Positions 53,754 through 64,000 of a stretch of 64,000 bases of DNA are shown one piece after another. Origin of the DNA: Corinectria fuckeliana (Eukaryota > Ascomycota > Sordariomycetes > Hypocreales > Nectriaceae); NCBI GenBank assembly GCA_019137255.1, contig WPDH01000282.1, positions 18,153-82,152 on the forward strand. The letters are read 5' to 3'. The translations under genes and the position numbers were made by a program. The stretch's first letter is position 1. Each line of letters opens with the position of its first letter. Below the pieces are notes generated by a model. That model did not search any database, was not told the DNA's origin, and saw only the letters and a program-made list of their open reading frames with translations.

Positions 53754-55702
53754 ATGAATCGAGCCGCTGTACGGGCCTTCCGGACGACGTCGCTCTCCAC
53801 CATTCGCGCCCTCTCCCGCACCACGCCTCGCCGCGGCTTCTCGCTGTCGTTGTCGCTGTCGCTCGCCCAGGCCAAGGCCACCTCCATTGCTCACGCTCGC
53901 GCCCAGTCACAGGCTCAGGTCAACACCCGTCGCCGTCTCGCCGCCGAGAATGCGCCGCTGAGGTCCTCCATGTATTTCCGCCGCCTCCCCGTCGCCCTCG
54001 TCTCCAGCATCGTCGTCGGCTACGGCGCCTGGTACTCGTACAACACCACGGCCGGCGTCTCCCCCAGCCCCGCTGCCGTCTCGCGCAGCCTCACGTCCAC
54101 CACGGCCGATGGCCTGCCCACCCGCACCGTCCTTGTGGTTGGCGCCGACGAGCTGAGGCAGGGCACGATTGTGGGCGAGATCCCTGTTTCCAAGTCTACC
54201 GGCGACGACGGCCGCCGCATCGTCGAGATGCTGACCCCCGACCAAGCCGATCACAAGCTGCGCAAGCTCGAGCAGTCCTTCTCCGTCAACCGTGGCCAAG
54301 GCGTTACCCGCTACGACCTCGTCCAGCTGCCCAGCAACGATCCCATCGAGGACGACCATGCCGAGAAGATTGTCCAGGTGCCCAGCCGTTCCACCGCGGC
54401 GGACGCCGACAAGAGCGACTGGATGTTCTGGGGTGTTTTCGATGGCCACTCGTGAGTATACTCTTACCTACGTCATGTTGAGCAAGCTTCTACAAGAGAC
54501 CACCCGTATTGACGCAAGCGCAGGGGATGGACTACCTCCGCAACCTTGAGGGAGAGCCTCATCAGCTACGTTGCTCGGGAATTGAACGATACATATAAGA
54601 AGGCCAAGGGCGCCGTGCCAACCGAGGAGGACGTCAACGTGGCCATCAAGACCGGTTTCAACAACCTGGACCATGAGATTGTCCACAAGAGCGTCGAGAA
54701 GGTCTTCAAGTCCAGCTCCAAGACCGTGGCGGCGGAGCTGCTCCAACCTGCCCTTTCCGGATCTTGCGCCCTGCTGTCATTCTACGATAGCCGGAGCAAG
54801 CTCTTGAGAGTGGCGTGCACTGGCGATTCCCGTGCTGTCCTTGGGCGTCGATCAGACTCGGGAAAGTGGACCGCCACTGCCCTCTCGGACGACCAGACCG
54901 GCAGCAATCCCGGAGAAGTCAGTCGTATTCGCAAGGAGCATCCTGGAGAGGATCGTGTCATCCGCAACGGTCGCGTTCTTGGAGGCCTGGAGCCCAGCCG
55001 CGCCTTTGGTGACGCTGTCTACAAGTGGAGCCGGGATGTCGCTTGGAAGCTACGTGAGAACTTCTTCGGACGAAGCCCCTCGCCTCTCCTGAAGACTCCT
55101 CCCTACGTCACAGCTGAGCCCATCGTGACCACGACTAAGATACAGCCTGAGAACGGCGACTTCCTCGTCCTGGCCACCGATGGCCTGTGGGAGATGTTGA
55201 CCAACGAGGAGGTTGTCGGACTCGTGGGCAAATGGATTGAGACACAGGCTAGCGCTACAGCTGGCTCGCAGTTCGACGCCGCGTGGTCCAAGATCTTTGG
55301 CTCTTCACAGTCGCCTCTCCCCGTCGAGGCGCGCAAGGGCGCGTGCCCCGACGGAAACAAGACTCCCATCCGCCTTGCGCAGTGGGGTATTGACCCCAAA
55401 GCCAAGGATCGGTTCTTGGTCAAGGACAAGAATGTGGCAACTCACCTTGTGCGCAACGCTCTCGGCGGAACCAACGACGAGCAGGTTTGCGCCCTGCTCA
55501 CCCTTCCAGCCCCCTTCTCGAGACGTTATAGGTAAGCACATTGCTTGCACCTGATGTTTTTCCTGCAACTACTAACACTGACGTCCTTCTCAGAGATGAT
55601 CTGACGGTCCAAGTCATCTTCTTCGGTCACGGCGAGAAGACGGGCGAGGTGACGGTCAACCTAGACGCGACCGCCTCCGAGGGCTTCAAAGCGAAGCTGT
55701 GA
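53754..55702 (+). CDS. PTC5: mitochondrial PP2C protein phosphatase (Ptc5-like)
   Basis: Exons 53754-54451, 54524-55531 and 55594-55702, giving 604 residues. An Arg/Ser-rich presequence (MNRAAVRAFRTTSLSTIRAL) and a membrane helix (LPVALVSSIVVGYGAWYSY) precede the catalytic domain. PPM motifs: FWGVFDGHSGWTTSA with a metal-ligand Asp, CTGDSRAVLGR, LGGLEPSRAFGDAVYKW, DFLVLATDGLWEML and RDDLTVQVIFF with the last Asp ligands. Ptc5-type enzymes dephosphorylate and activate pyruvate dehydrogenase E1-alpha in mitochondria. The 605-codon size and extended N-terminus match Ptc5. Splice sites were fixed by frame through FDGHS and RRYR-DDLTV. Confidence 0.92.
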
Positions 55703-56232
55703 CGGAGAATCAGCAGCTATATCCGACAGATACTCAGCGAGTTACAGTTTCAAGGCGTTGCGAGGACCTCCCCGAGAACGGTCTTCGTTCTTTTGATTTC
55801 CCTTTGTATGAATAGACTAGCTCAGCGACAGCGAAGACGGCGTACATGTTGGTACTAGACAGGCTTGTATACTCGGGGCGCACCCCCAAATATCAGTTTA
55901 TACACGGCACTGGTAGCCTGTCCAGGGACTTGGTGGAGGAGAGTGGGACTTGGAGTAGTGCGCGGAGTTGATCTGGCTCTAACGTGTAATGTTGCTGTAT
56001 GTTTCATGCTCAGACCGAATGGATGTCTATCTACCCGTGCGACACCGACAATTAGACCTCAACGCCTCCATGAATGCGACCTGGTATATCCATCGTAGAT
56101 GATCTCGGTATATCAAAGCCAATGCAAAATAACCAAATATGTACATGAATAGACTATGCTGAGAAGATGCAGATGAGTTTTCCGTTGTGCGATACGTGTG
56201 CGAAATTGAATCAATGTCAACGAAACGGTAAC
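55703..56232. other. convergent 3' flanks
   Basis: 530 bp between the two stop codons; nothing coding or repetitive recognised. Confidence 0.5.
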
Positions 56233-58285
56233 TCATATGTCGTTCTTGGGCCATAGAAGCTTTCTCTCCTTGAGGCACCATAGCATCCTTAGAAAAACGC
56301 CGATCCAGACGATTATAATGCCAATAGTCATGACGCATGCGAACATGTGTAGGCCGTCACTTTCGAAAATGTCGCCCATGACACCAGTAGCTGTAATCTA
56401 GATAAAACTTCATCAGTAAAGGTACTAACCGAACAGCAGGGAGATTCAAAATTAGGACTTACTAGAGCGGTGTTGGGAAACACAAAGGACCACCAGGTCA
56501 TCTGGAATGGCATACTACTGCCTACGCGAGCGTACTTCCAGAGGGACCCGACGCATACTATGAAGAACCACATGGCGAGGCCCCAGAGCCAGAGACTGAC
56601 GAGGACGCAGACCACCTTGGTGATGGCGGCGACGTGGGGGGTGCCGAGGAAGGTCGGAGGCATGATGGACTCGGCTTGGCTGCCGAGTTGCGCTGCAGAA
56701 GGGTTAGATGAGAGACGGTTACGCGATGGATGTGGGTGAACGGACCAATTCCAGCGGCAGTAAAGCCGTAGGGACCTATTGACATGAACTTGTTGTTTCT
56801 GTTAGGGATGCTGATACGGCATCGTGTGGGCCTTGTAGGAAGTGCTCACAATGCCTGGCCTTTGCGTGTCACGGGGAAGCTTCTGCGTCATGAGGCGGTA
56901 GATGAAGGCAGCAGAGATCATGAAGGCGATGAGACACCCGGTGCCCTGGAGGGTAGCGGCGCCGAGGGCCACGCCCATCGGGTCAAGCGAGAGAGAGCGG
57001 CCTGATTTCTGGGCGGCGGAGATGAGGTTCGCAGCGAACGGGGCGTTGAGGAGGAGCGGGTATGCCGGGAATACCCAGGTCGGAGTCATGGTGTGGACGG
57101 GGAAGACGCTGTTGGGGGGGTGTCAACAGTCATGACATTATGCCGGCGGCGATAGACCGTAGAAGAAATATGATGCGGACAAGGGAAGGCGGATAGTGCG
57201 ACGTACAGCGTGGACCAGAGGATAAGGTAGAGGCCGGCACTGGCGCAGACGCTGACGGCGGCGTGGATCCAGAACATGACCTCCATGGTGCGCAGAAGCC
57301 AGGGACCTGTGCTGGGGATGCCGTACTGACAGGTGTTGATCAAGATGACGGCGATGCTAGAGCTGCATGTAAGCTTACTGAGACTGGCTAACGATGCTCT
57401 TCGCCGTCGAGTAAGTGTGGACTCACGATACGAACTGGGATTGAGAGTGCATATTAGCGCATACTCGGCTATGGGTAAGCAGTAAGGAAGGGACTTACAA
57501 AGGCTGGGATGAAGAGGGACTCAAATTGGTCTGTGAAGGAGCTGGTGAAGGAGCCGGGGCGGAGGCGGAAGCGGATGGAGATGAGCGCGCAGTTGGTGAG
57601 AAAGAGGATGATGTTGAGGAGGAAGAAGAAGACGCCGATGCCGTAGATCCAGGATGATTTCCATTTCACTGAAAGGGCAGGGTCAATGAGTTGGGAGAAG
57701 AGGAGAGGCGGAAGCAGGACGTCTTACGTGCGTGGAGGATGTTGGCGATGCCACCAGTGGACATGGTCTGCGACGGAAGTTGTTAGCTACCAGGATGGCG
57801 ATGACATGTAAGCCGCGATCCACCATCTAAGAGCGCACCATGGTAAAGTAGGTCCATTGATAACAGGCAATGCGGTCTCTGATGCCGACCTTGTGGCTGG
57901 GCGACGTCTTGTCGGCGCTGGCCATGACATGGTTGAGACTAGACGCAAGGCTGTGCCCGTTGGTGAGGCCGTTGGGAGTCCGGTAGCCGTTCTCCGGGGA
58001 CGGAGCGGCGGCGGTGGCGGTGGCGGCGACGTACGACGGCCGATGCGCAAATACCGGACGGCGGGCGGCCGGTACGAGCACCGGCGCAGGAGCGGCGGCG
58101 GCGGCGGAGGACGAGGATGACGTGAAGAAGGGCGGGATGTTGTCCTCGGAGGGCGACTCGTAGCCGGTTCCGATGCCGGATCCATTCCCCGTCCCAGCTC
58201 CGACACCGACACCGACACCGACACCGATACGGCCGGCGTCCGGGCCAAAGTCTGAAACTACCAGTCGATGACGGGCGGGGGCCAT
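56233..58285 (-). CDS. TDT-family transporter (SLAC1/Mae1/Ssu1-type anion or dicarboxylate carrier)
   Basis: Complement of 57839-58285, 57728-57767, 57499-57668, 57427-57434, 57207-57356, 56850-57108, 56746-56788, 56463-56692 and 56233-56397, giving 503 residues. After a Gly/Ser/Ala-rich N-terminus, typical TDT motifs follow: YFTMTMSTGGIANIL, FVSIAVILINTCQYG, LWSTLVFPVHTMTPTWVFPA, PGIFMSIGPYGFTAAGIG, SSMPFQMTWWSFVFPNTAL. About ten membrane helices are expected. Members export sulphite or carry malate or related anions at the plasma membrane; the substrate cannot be told. Exon 4 is an 8-nt microexon. The start is uncertain: an overlapping, strongly coding-like frame precedes it at 58258-58458, and GVGVGVG is coded by a short GGTGTC repeat. 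Confidence 0.82.
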
Positions 58286-58458
58286 TCCGGCGGAGGGCCG
58301 TCGACTTCCTCGAAGCGGCGGGCGAGCAGCTTGCAGACGCAATAGAGGACGACGAGGGCCGTCTCCTCCATGTGGGAGAAGGCGATGTGGAAGTAGACGA
58401 GGTAGGTGAGGAAGATGATGTGATGGAGGACGAGGGTGCCGAAGTTGGCGAGCGGCAT
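58258..58458 (-). CDS. small membrane-type ORF overlapping the transporter start
   Basis: A 66-codon frame starting MPLANFGTLVLHHIIFLTYL, with a membrane-like first half, a charged middle (KLLARRFEEVDG) and PPPEWPPPVIDW before the stop. Third codon positions are almost all C or G, as in genuine genes here, so it is very likely translated or derived from a coding exon. It ends 28 bp inside the transporter model but in another frame. It may be a separate small protein, an upstream frame controlling the transporter, or the true first exon broken by a frameshift or sequence error. Confidence 0.5.
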   Translation of the reverse strand: MPLANFGTLVLHHIIFLTYLVYFHIAFSHMEETALVVLYCVCKLLARRFEEVDGPPPEWPPPVIDW

Positions 58459-59714
58459 GGCTGCGTTGGCTGGGTAGTATGGCGGCCTATGCGCGGGGGG
58501 AGGGGGGCGGCAGTGTGGCTTCTCGGCCTTGGCCTGCCGGAGGCCGGGGCGAGGAGGAACGGGCAGCCAGCTGGTCGGTAGTGACGGTGCTGGGAGGGAG
58601 GGAGGCTCTTGGTCTTAGGGAAGGTGGAGAAGTTGAAAAAGGGGGGAAGGGCAAGGAATTGCCGCCTGAGCCGCGGTGTGGTGGTGGTGGTGGTAGTAGT
58701 GGCGGCCGTGGTGTTGATGGTTAAACCGACGATGGAGGAGGTCTCAGTGATCACCGACGAAGTGAGTTGGTTGACTCGACTCTCAACTTGCCCCTCATGC
58801 CCCCCTGAGGTTGAAATCCCCTAACCTAATAAATCCTCCCTGAGTAGACCGGGATCCCGTTTTGTCTCCCTTACCTTAGTCTACGACTAGTCGGCTTAGA
58901 GGAAGCCCTTTCTTGAAATCTGTCAGTCAAAGACCCCTCTGCCTCCAGCAGTGAAAACACTACTGCAAGCTTGCAACTCCGTGTTCCTGGCCACAAGCAG
59001 GATAAACGCCAATCCCCCACTCCCGCCTTGCAGCACCAAGCCCTCAGTGACGTCTTCGTTGGAGCTAAGAATTGTTCCACACCTTCGCCAGGGATAGAGC
59101 ACGGTATCTTGAACCCGAATCTTGGACGTCGACGGGAGAAACACCTTCGAATGCTCTGTCGTCTTTGGCGTAGTCACGTCCCGCACGTGTTTGGGTCGTA
59201 CAGCGTCAGCCACCCATCAAGATTAGGATGTTTCTATCAAATCAAGGGTCCTGGCATTGTTTTTGCTTCCCCCCCCCCCCGTCGTTCCGAGGTATGTACT
59301 CCGTATCCCGGCACCCCGGCCGGCCTAACTCCACATCCCTCATGCCCCACGCGTATCCGCCTCACGTGACCCCTTAATGCCACCTTGAAGATCCGGTGAT
59401 GCTTCCATAAAGAGACCGTTGAAGAACTCGCGTGACACGAAGAGCAGGGAGTCTCCAGCGACGACAATCGAACCGAATAGAAACCGGGCCGTATCTCCTG
59501 CGTGGTATCTACTTCCCTCTCGGGTTCGAAAATACTCACTCGCGTTCTCTTGTGTCGACCGAAACACCCGTCAACGCGGCTGGACCACGTTGACATATCC
59601 AACCGACCTGCACCACCAAGGAGACCACGACTTCCAACCTAGCCCCTCATCCTCGAGCTGCATGCAGCATGAGCCGATAACTCGAGCAGCGCCAAAGCAA
59701 CTGCCGCACCCAGA
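58459..59714. promoter_or_regulatory. divergent intergenic region
   Basis: 1.26 kb between the minus-strand small frame and the plus-strand Dsc2-like gene. It includes a C10 homopolymer near 59271 and GTG-rich stretches near 58675. No gene recognised. Confidence 0.45.
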
Positions 59715-60625
59715 ATGTCATTTACAAACGCGCCCGTGACCCGTCTTGCGGTCCTGGGCCTCGTCGCGGGCTCCATCTTCGCGAGCGTCCTCGACGTCAA
59801 GCACTATTTCTACATCCTCATCGACACCCACATCTGGCGCTACCGCCAGTTCTGGCGGCTACTAGCCTACCAGCTCTGCTACGCCAACTCGACCGAGGTG
59901 CTCTTCGGCGCCATGACCATCTACAACCTGCGCATCATCGAGCGCATGTGGGGGTCTCGCAAGTTCGCTGTAGGTCGCTCCTATGCTGCCCTCTCGACTC
60001 GAAAGCTTCTGGAGGTTCTCTCGAGATTGGAACGCTAAACCCCTCCTCTTCAATCTAGTCATTTCTCATTGTCGCTTCAATCTTCACCGCCGTCCTCCCA
60101 CCGCTCGTCATGATCGTCCTGCGGCCTCTGACTGCCGGGTGGTTCAACTACCTGCCAGCAGGCCCGACGCCCATCGTCTTTGCCATGTTGGCGCAATACC
60201 ACGCCATGGTCCCGCACATGTACAAGTACCGGGTGGCCACGTCCGAGGCACCGCCCACAAACTCGTCGTTCGTCGGGCTGACCTTCTCGGACAAGTCTTA
60301 CAAGTACGCCATCGCCGCGCACCTGGCGCTGCTGCAGTGGCCGGGCTCGCTGCTGGGCGCCGTCATTGGCTGGGTGGTGGGTTACGCGTGGCGCGAGGGA
60401 CTGCTGCCGGCGGCGCTGGTGCGTTGGCGGGTGCCGGGCTGGGTGGTGGGGCTGAGCGCGCCGAGGCGCAGCGCCGAGTTTGAGGGATTGCGACGCCGGC
60501 TGGAGGGCGAGAGCTCGGCCGCGACGACGGGCGCGCAGGGGCAGCAGGGCGCGGGAGACGGGCAGGCGGAGCGGAGGAGGACGATGGGGCAGCAGATTTA
60601 CGATCAGATGCGAGAAGTGCTCTAG
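59715..60625 (+). CDS. Dsc2-like rhomboid pseudoprotease (DSC E3 ligase subunit)
   Basis: Exons 59715-59969 and 60059-60625, giving 273 residues. Hydrophobic segments fit a six-helix rhomboid-like fold: VTRLAVLGLVAGSIFAS, WRLLAYQLCYANSTEVLFG, SFLIVASIFTAVLPPLVMIV, PAGPTPIVFAMLAQYHAMVP, LLGAVIGWVVGYAW. The segment IDTHIWRYRQFWRLLAYQ with NLRIIERMWGSRKFA is typical of Dsc2/UBAC2/derlin-like pseudoproteases; the catalytic GxSG and His of true rhomboids are absent. In fungi the DSC complex in Golgi/ER membranes activates SREBP and degrades orphan membrane proteins. The C-terminal UBA domain known from other members is not visible; the tail is Arg/Glu/Gln-rich. Confidence 0.78.
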
Positions 60626-61405
60626 CATCGGCATTTAGAACTTAGAATTGCGATTCCGTCGCGTTGCGGGAACGAACGTGAGCTGCAACTAGTATACGAA
60701 TGTCGCGTGTTCAATCGCATGTCACAGTGGCGGAGGACCGACAAAATCCACGAATAGCCTCCCGAGTCTGCTTGCATCTAATATCTAGGCCTAAGTATTG
60801 CTTACAAGACTCAGGTGCCGCATGGCTTTGGGAGCGAAGCAAACTTGCAAGGTAAATGCCGGTCACGTTGATCGTAATGGCTAGCCACGAACACCGCCCA
60901 CTTCCTGGCCATACATATGGATGTTGTCACTGTACGGAATAGCTATTCTGAGATACCTCAGGTGGATACATTTTCCCTCGCCCTTTTGACCTCATGCAAA
61001 CCCCTCCTATATATTTAATATAAAATTAAACTATTAAAAGCTTAATTTATAGTAAAATTATAGTAAAATCCTTAATATAATATAATATTACTACTTATAA
61101 GAGAAAAAATAACTATAAAAAGCTAAATAAGTAATAAATAGTTATAACTTTAAAATAAGTTTTAGTTTTTTTATTAAAATAATAGCTATTATTTTATTAA
61201 AAGATAATAGTATTTACTAGGAGTTTATTAAGTAACAATAACACTTAAATGTATTCTAGCAGCTATTATATTATAAAGTATCTTATAGTGTATTAAACAT
61301 AGCTACAAGTGGCTTCCAGTGGGACCCCGGTATTATACTATTCAAGTACCCGGACTGTGCATGGGATTTCACACTCTCCTCCACACAACTTCGATCGCCT
61401 AAGCA
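60626..61405. repeat. intergenic region with AT-rich, RIP-like block (about 61008-61315)
   Basis: After about 380 bp of ordinary flank, roughly 300 bp are almost pure A/T with dense TATA/TTAAT/AATAA words and nearly no G or C. Such blocks in Pezizomycotina are usually transposon relics degraded by repeat-induced point mutation. No transposon protein remnant can be read. Confidence 0.6.
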
Positions 61406-62357
61406 ATGGAGGATTCACAGACCTCGACTTCAGCGACTTATGCTATGTCGCGCTCTCGTAGCAAACAACCGGGCGAGTCCCTTTATAAAATCAGGCTCAG
61501 AGAAAGGAAGAAAGCCAAGGGGCAAGCGAGGTCTTCTGACGAATCTGAATCTGAAGACGAGATTGAGCCAGGCCAGTTCCCGCAATGTATTCCCGGATGG
61601 CCCAATTCGCTGAACCAATTGGGTAGGTGCTGTGGTTTTACACAAGATGTTTAATCGCAAAGTTATCCTACACGCTGACAACACTGTCGTCAAATCTGGG
61701 AAACGCATAGCTAAGGGAGAGGCAGACGCACTTGGAGTCGCCGCTCACGCTGGCGTCCCAACCCCTTATGTCCACAGTGTGCACTCGACTCCCGATGGTC
61801 AAGGCCACATACGTATGGACTACATCCAAGGACAGCCTCTTGATAAGCTGTGGCCCGACATGTCGGCCGAACAGAAGAAAGATATAGCCCGCCAGCTTCG
61901 AGAGATTGTCGAGAAGATGAGATCTGTGGCCCCTCCTCCCCATTTTATTGGCGCTTGCGATGGTACTGAAATCCGAGACACAAGACTATACTTCACGTAC
62001 CACTCCCCTCCGTGTCGTGATGAGAAAGCTTTCAACGAGTTTTTATTATCAGCCCTCTACGAACATACACCTCCGCTCGTGCGGGAGGCGTTTTCTCGAC
62101 GGCTGCGAACTGATCATCGCATTTTCCTCTCCCACTGCGATCTCACACCTAGAAATATCTTGGTTCAAGACGGCAAAATCCAGGGACTTGTGGACTGGGA
62201 GGATAGCGGATGGTATCCAGAATACTGGGAATATGTTAAATTCTTCCAGCGCACTGCCAACAAGGACTGGAAACAATACGCGGCGGACATTTTCCCTGAG
62301 CTATATCATGATGAGTTGATTGATTTCATTGCGATATCCAAGTGGCAGGACTCTTAG
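61406..62357 (+). CDS. APH/choline-kinase-like phosphotransferase
   Basis: Exons 61406-61586 and 61627-62357, giving 303 residues. The intron is only 40 nt (GTATTC, CTGAAC, TAG) but is the one that restores frame. The N-terminal 60 residues are charged, with SDESESEDE. The kinase domain shows VVKSGKRIAKGEADAL with a candidate ATP-site Lys, HIRMDYIQGQPLDKLWPDM, the catalytic Brenner motif LSHCDLTPRNILVQ and the metal-binding LVDWEDSGWYPEYWEY. Fungi carry many such aminoglycoside-phosphotransferase-fold proteins of unknown substrate; resistance to antibiotics should not be assumed. Codon usage is less C/G-biased than that of the housekeeping genes. It lies between two AT-rich blocks. Confidence 0.82.
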
Positions 62358-62435
62358 CTAGTCTATCCAGAACCAAAGCATTACCTTACTTCTCCCCGAA
62401 CCACGGACGTCCATCTATCGTTGCGCGCAAAAGCA

Positions 62436-62876
62436 TCACTGCGCGAGCGATTCATCCTCGGCCTCCATTGGTGCATCAATCATCCCGTTCAACCCCGTGT
62501 CGTATTGCTCTGCGGTCAGGTAACCTTCATGACAAAGTGCCCTAAGGGCAAAATCGACCCACTGCTGGCAGTTGAATTCGGGGTCGTCATTTGCCACGTG
62601 AACCGATTCCATCTGACTAGAAAGCTCAGAAGAAGTCAGAGAATGCTTGGTCTTACTAACCCAGACCTTTTTTTGCGAAAGTTCTCGAAGTTGTGGGGTC
62701 GAAGTTCTTGCGCCGTTCAAATGAGAAATCCCCTGTCAAGCCTTTGACATGGTAGTAGTAATGCGAGGAACCGTCCAGGCACGCACCAGAGTCCAGTATG
62801 CCTATACTTTGAGAAATCCACGGGATCTCCCTTGTGCACAGCGACGATAGATCTTGTACTTCGTCTTGCTGGGCAT
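62436..62876 (-). pseudogene. frameshifted pseudogene of a fungal family with HKGDPVDF..YRHTGLW motif
   Basis: Read on the minus strand from 62876, family-like sequence continues through several frames: MPSKTKYKIY, then VAVHKGDPVDFSKYRHTGLW, then DGSSHYYYHVKGLTGDFSFE and TSRTFAKK, and lastly WVSKTKHSLTS to EFNCQQWVDFALRAL and LNGMIDAPMEAEDE. Each step changes frame by one base, once inside a run of seven A. This order and spacing match an uncharacterised Sordariomycete protein of about 140 residues that I remember in outline. With at least two or three frameshifts it is best read as a broken gene; sequencing error in the homopolymer could explain only one of them. Confidence 0.7.
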
Positions 62877-64000
62877 GTCGGCTGAGGTGGCGGATTAAAG
62901 TCGCCGGTAGGCCTGCCTCGATATGTTAGCGCTGCCGAGATGGATCAATAGTGAGAAATACAGATATTGCAGCTACACAAACCGGGTTTGCGAAAAAACA
63001 CTATACTAATAAATGTTGAAGATAATATCGGATGGATAAGAAGCAGACAAAAGGAGTAGTATATATATCCACAACATCCCGCGCGAACTGACAGCGTTTC
63101 ACGAAGCGCGCGGCACCACATTGACGATAAGGCTCGTGAACGTGCGCGCCGAGGCGTTGGAGCTGCATCGCAAATCGAAATTGAGTAGCCGTCGTACAGA
63201 AGGCGGGGCGGATGTCGGTACATCACCATGGCCAGTGGTAGGAGCCGCAGATGAGAGAACTTAGTGTGTTGTATCTACTGTGTTATCACGCATTGTATAT
63301 TTACTACGAGTTTTAACTTGAAAGAGTATATTAAGAGCTAGAATTACTATATAAAATAGCTACTTTAAGATATCTTAAGTAAATATCTTTTTCTTTAGCT
63401 CTTTTGATCTCTTATAAATCTCTTATCTTATATATATTTAAATAGGTTAGCTTAAAGTATACTTACTAGACTCTAATATATCTACTAAAAGCCTAGTCTT
63501 GCATAAAAAAACCGAGTCTTAGCCTCTAAATATAGTCAATCAAGTCACACAATGTATCCCTACCTAAGCGCACTGTAACTTTCATCAAATGTTAGCTGGA
63601 TCGACAACCTGATTTTAGAGAGAAAAAAGTGAAGGCCCCAACGGCTAAAAATAAAGGGCAACCCAATCAAACGCACGCTTGGACGGTTGATGTCTGAAGC
63701 TGAAGGCCCGAATGTGGCAGAACGAACTCCGCCACGAGATGGAGGGAATCTTAGAAGAGCTGGAGGGCTAAGCCTCAGGCCCGCCCAGGACCCCTGATTC
63801 GGCTCAGCAGTCCATCCATCCTTCTGAACCATCCCAGCGGGTTTGGCCCTGTATGTACCTGTCCAGGGGAGCTGGTCCCCCAGCCTCCAGTGGGGTCCAC
63901 GACCAAGATTAATTAAGTACTGCTGCACGCTGTACTTCGTAAGTTACTTAGTTAGGGTGGGGACCCGGCATCCCGCGCGCACCCGTATCCCGCGCACTAA
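62877..64000. repeat. gene-free right edge with second AT-rich, RIP-like block (about 63283-63545)
   Basis: No intact gene recognised. The AT-rich part is dense in TA dinucleotides (TATATATTTAAATAG, TTAAGATATCTTAAG), as expected after repeat-induced point mutation. The last 400 bp return to normal composition and show no readable domain; a 122-codon minus-strand frame at 63560-63928 lacks coding signs. Confidence 0.55.

Noticed and set aside
1..64000. CRISPR arrays, operons, bacterial mobile elements or viral genes
   Set aside because: Intron-rich eukaryotic gene structure throughout; no spaced repeats, integrase, reverse transcriptase or capsid-like frames seen.

Overview
The window is nuclear DNA of a filamentous ascomycete (Pezizomycotina, most likely Sordariomycetes). 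Short GT-AG introns with CTAAC/CTGAC-type branch points, pyrimidine-rich 5' leaders, C/G-ending codons and two very AT-rich, RIP-like blocks all fit this. No prokaryotic feature, CRISPR array, rRNA or convincing tRNA was found. Gene models below are spliced by eye from splice consensus, reading phase and remembered family sequences; no search was run.

Region 1 (0.8-18.2 kb) is the unusual part: a cluster of Myb/SANT-like small-protein genes. The left arm is on the minus strand (complete genes at 817-1433 and 2918-4322, plus two extra first exons at 1717-1871 and 2261-2436). The right arm is on the plus strand (7190, 9938, 11352, 12961 and 16665). Most have an N-terminal helical domain of about 50 residues with W..VA/W..I-type signatures and a basic then acidic tail rich in SP/TP, AKR/KK and psi-K-x-E (SUMO consensus) motifs. 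The only other gene inside is a coiled-coil protein at 14504. The two extra first exons end in the same phase as their neighbour and have no downstream exons of their own. This suggests alternative promoters feeding one shared tail, or truncated tandem copies.

Region 2 (19.5-60.6 kb) is conserved housekeeping: mitochondrial HSP60, cofilin, a Get5-like ubiquitin-like protein divergent from the NOP2 rRNA methyltransferase, a Byr4/Bfa1-type mitotic-exit regulator, an XRCC4-like end-joining factor with a GC-AG intron, an aldo/keto reductase, SelO, the complex I 75-78 kDa subunit, an uncharacterised helical protein, an Atg37-like acyl-CoA-binding membrane protein, an Rnt1-type RNase III divergent from mitoribosomal mS33, a PUF RNA-binding protein, a KPWE-domain (PEX14-like/Pex39-like) protein, a mitochondrial PP2C phosphatase, a TDT-family anion/dicarboxylate transporter and a Dsc2-like rhomboid pseudoprotease. 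Several use tiny exons (8, 11, 15 and 16 nt). A 216-bp MITE-like element lies in the long intergenic region at 32.2 kb.

Region 3 (60.6-64.0 kb) looks like an accessory or decaying island: an APH/choline-kinase-like gene and a multiply frameshifted pseudogene sit between two AT-rich blocks.
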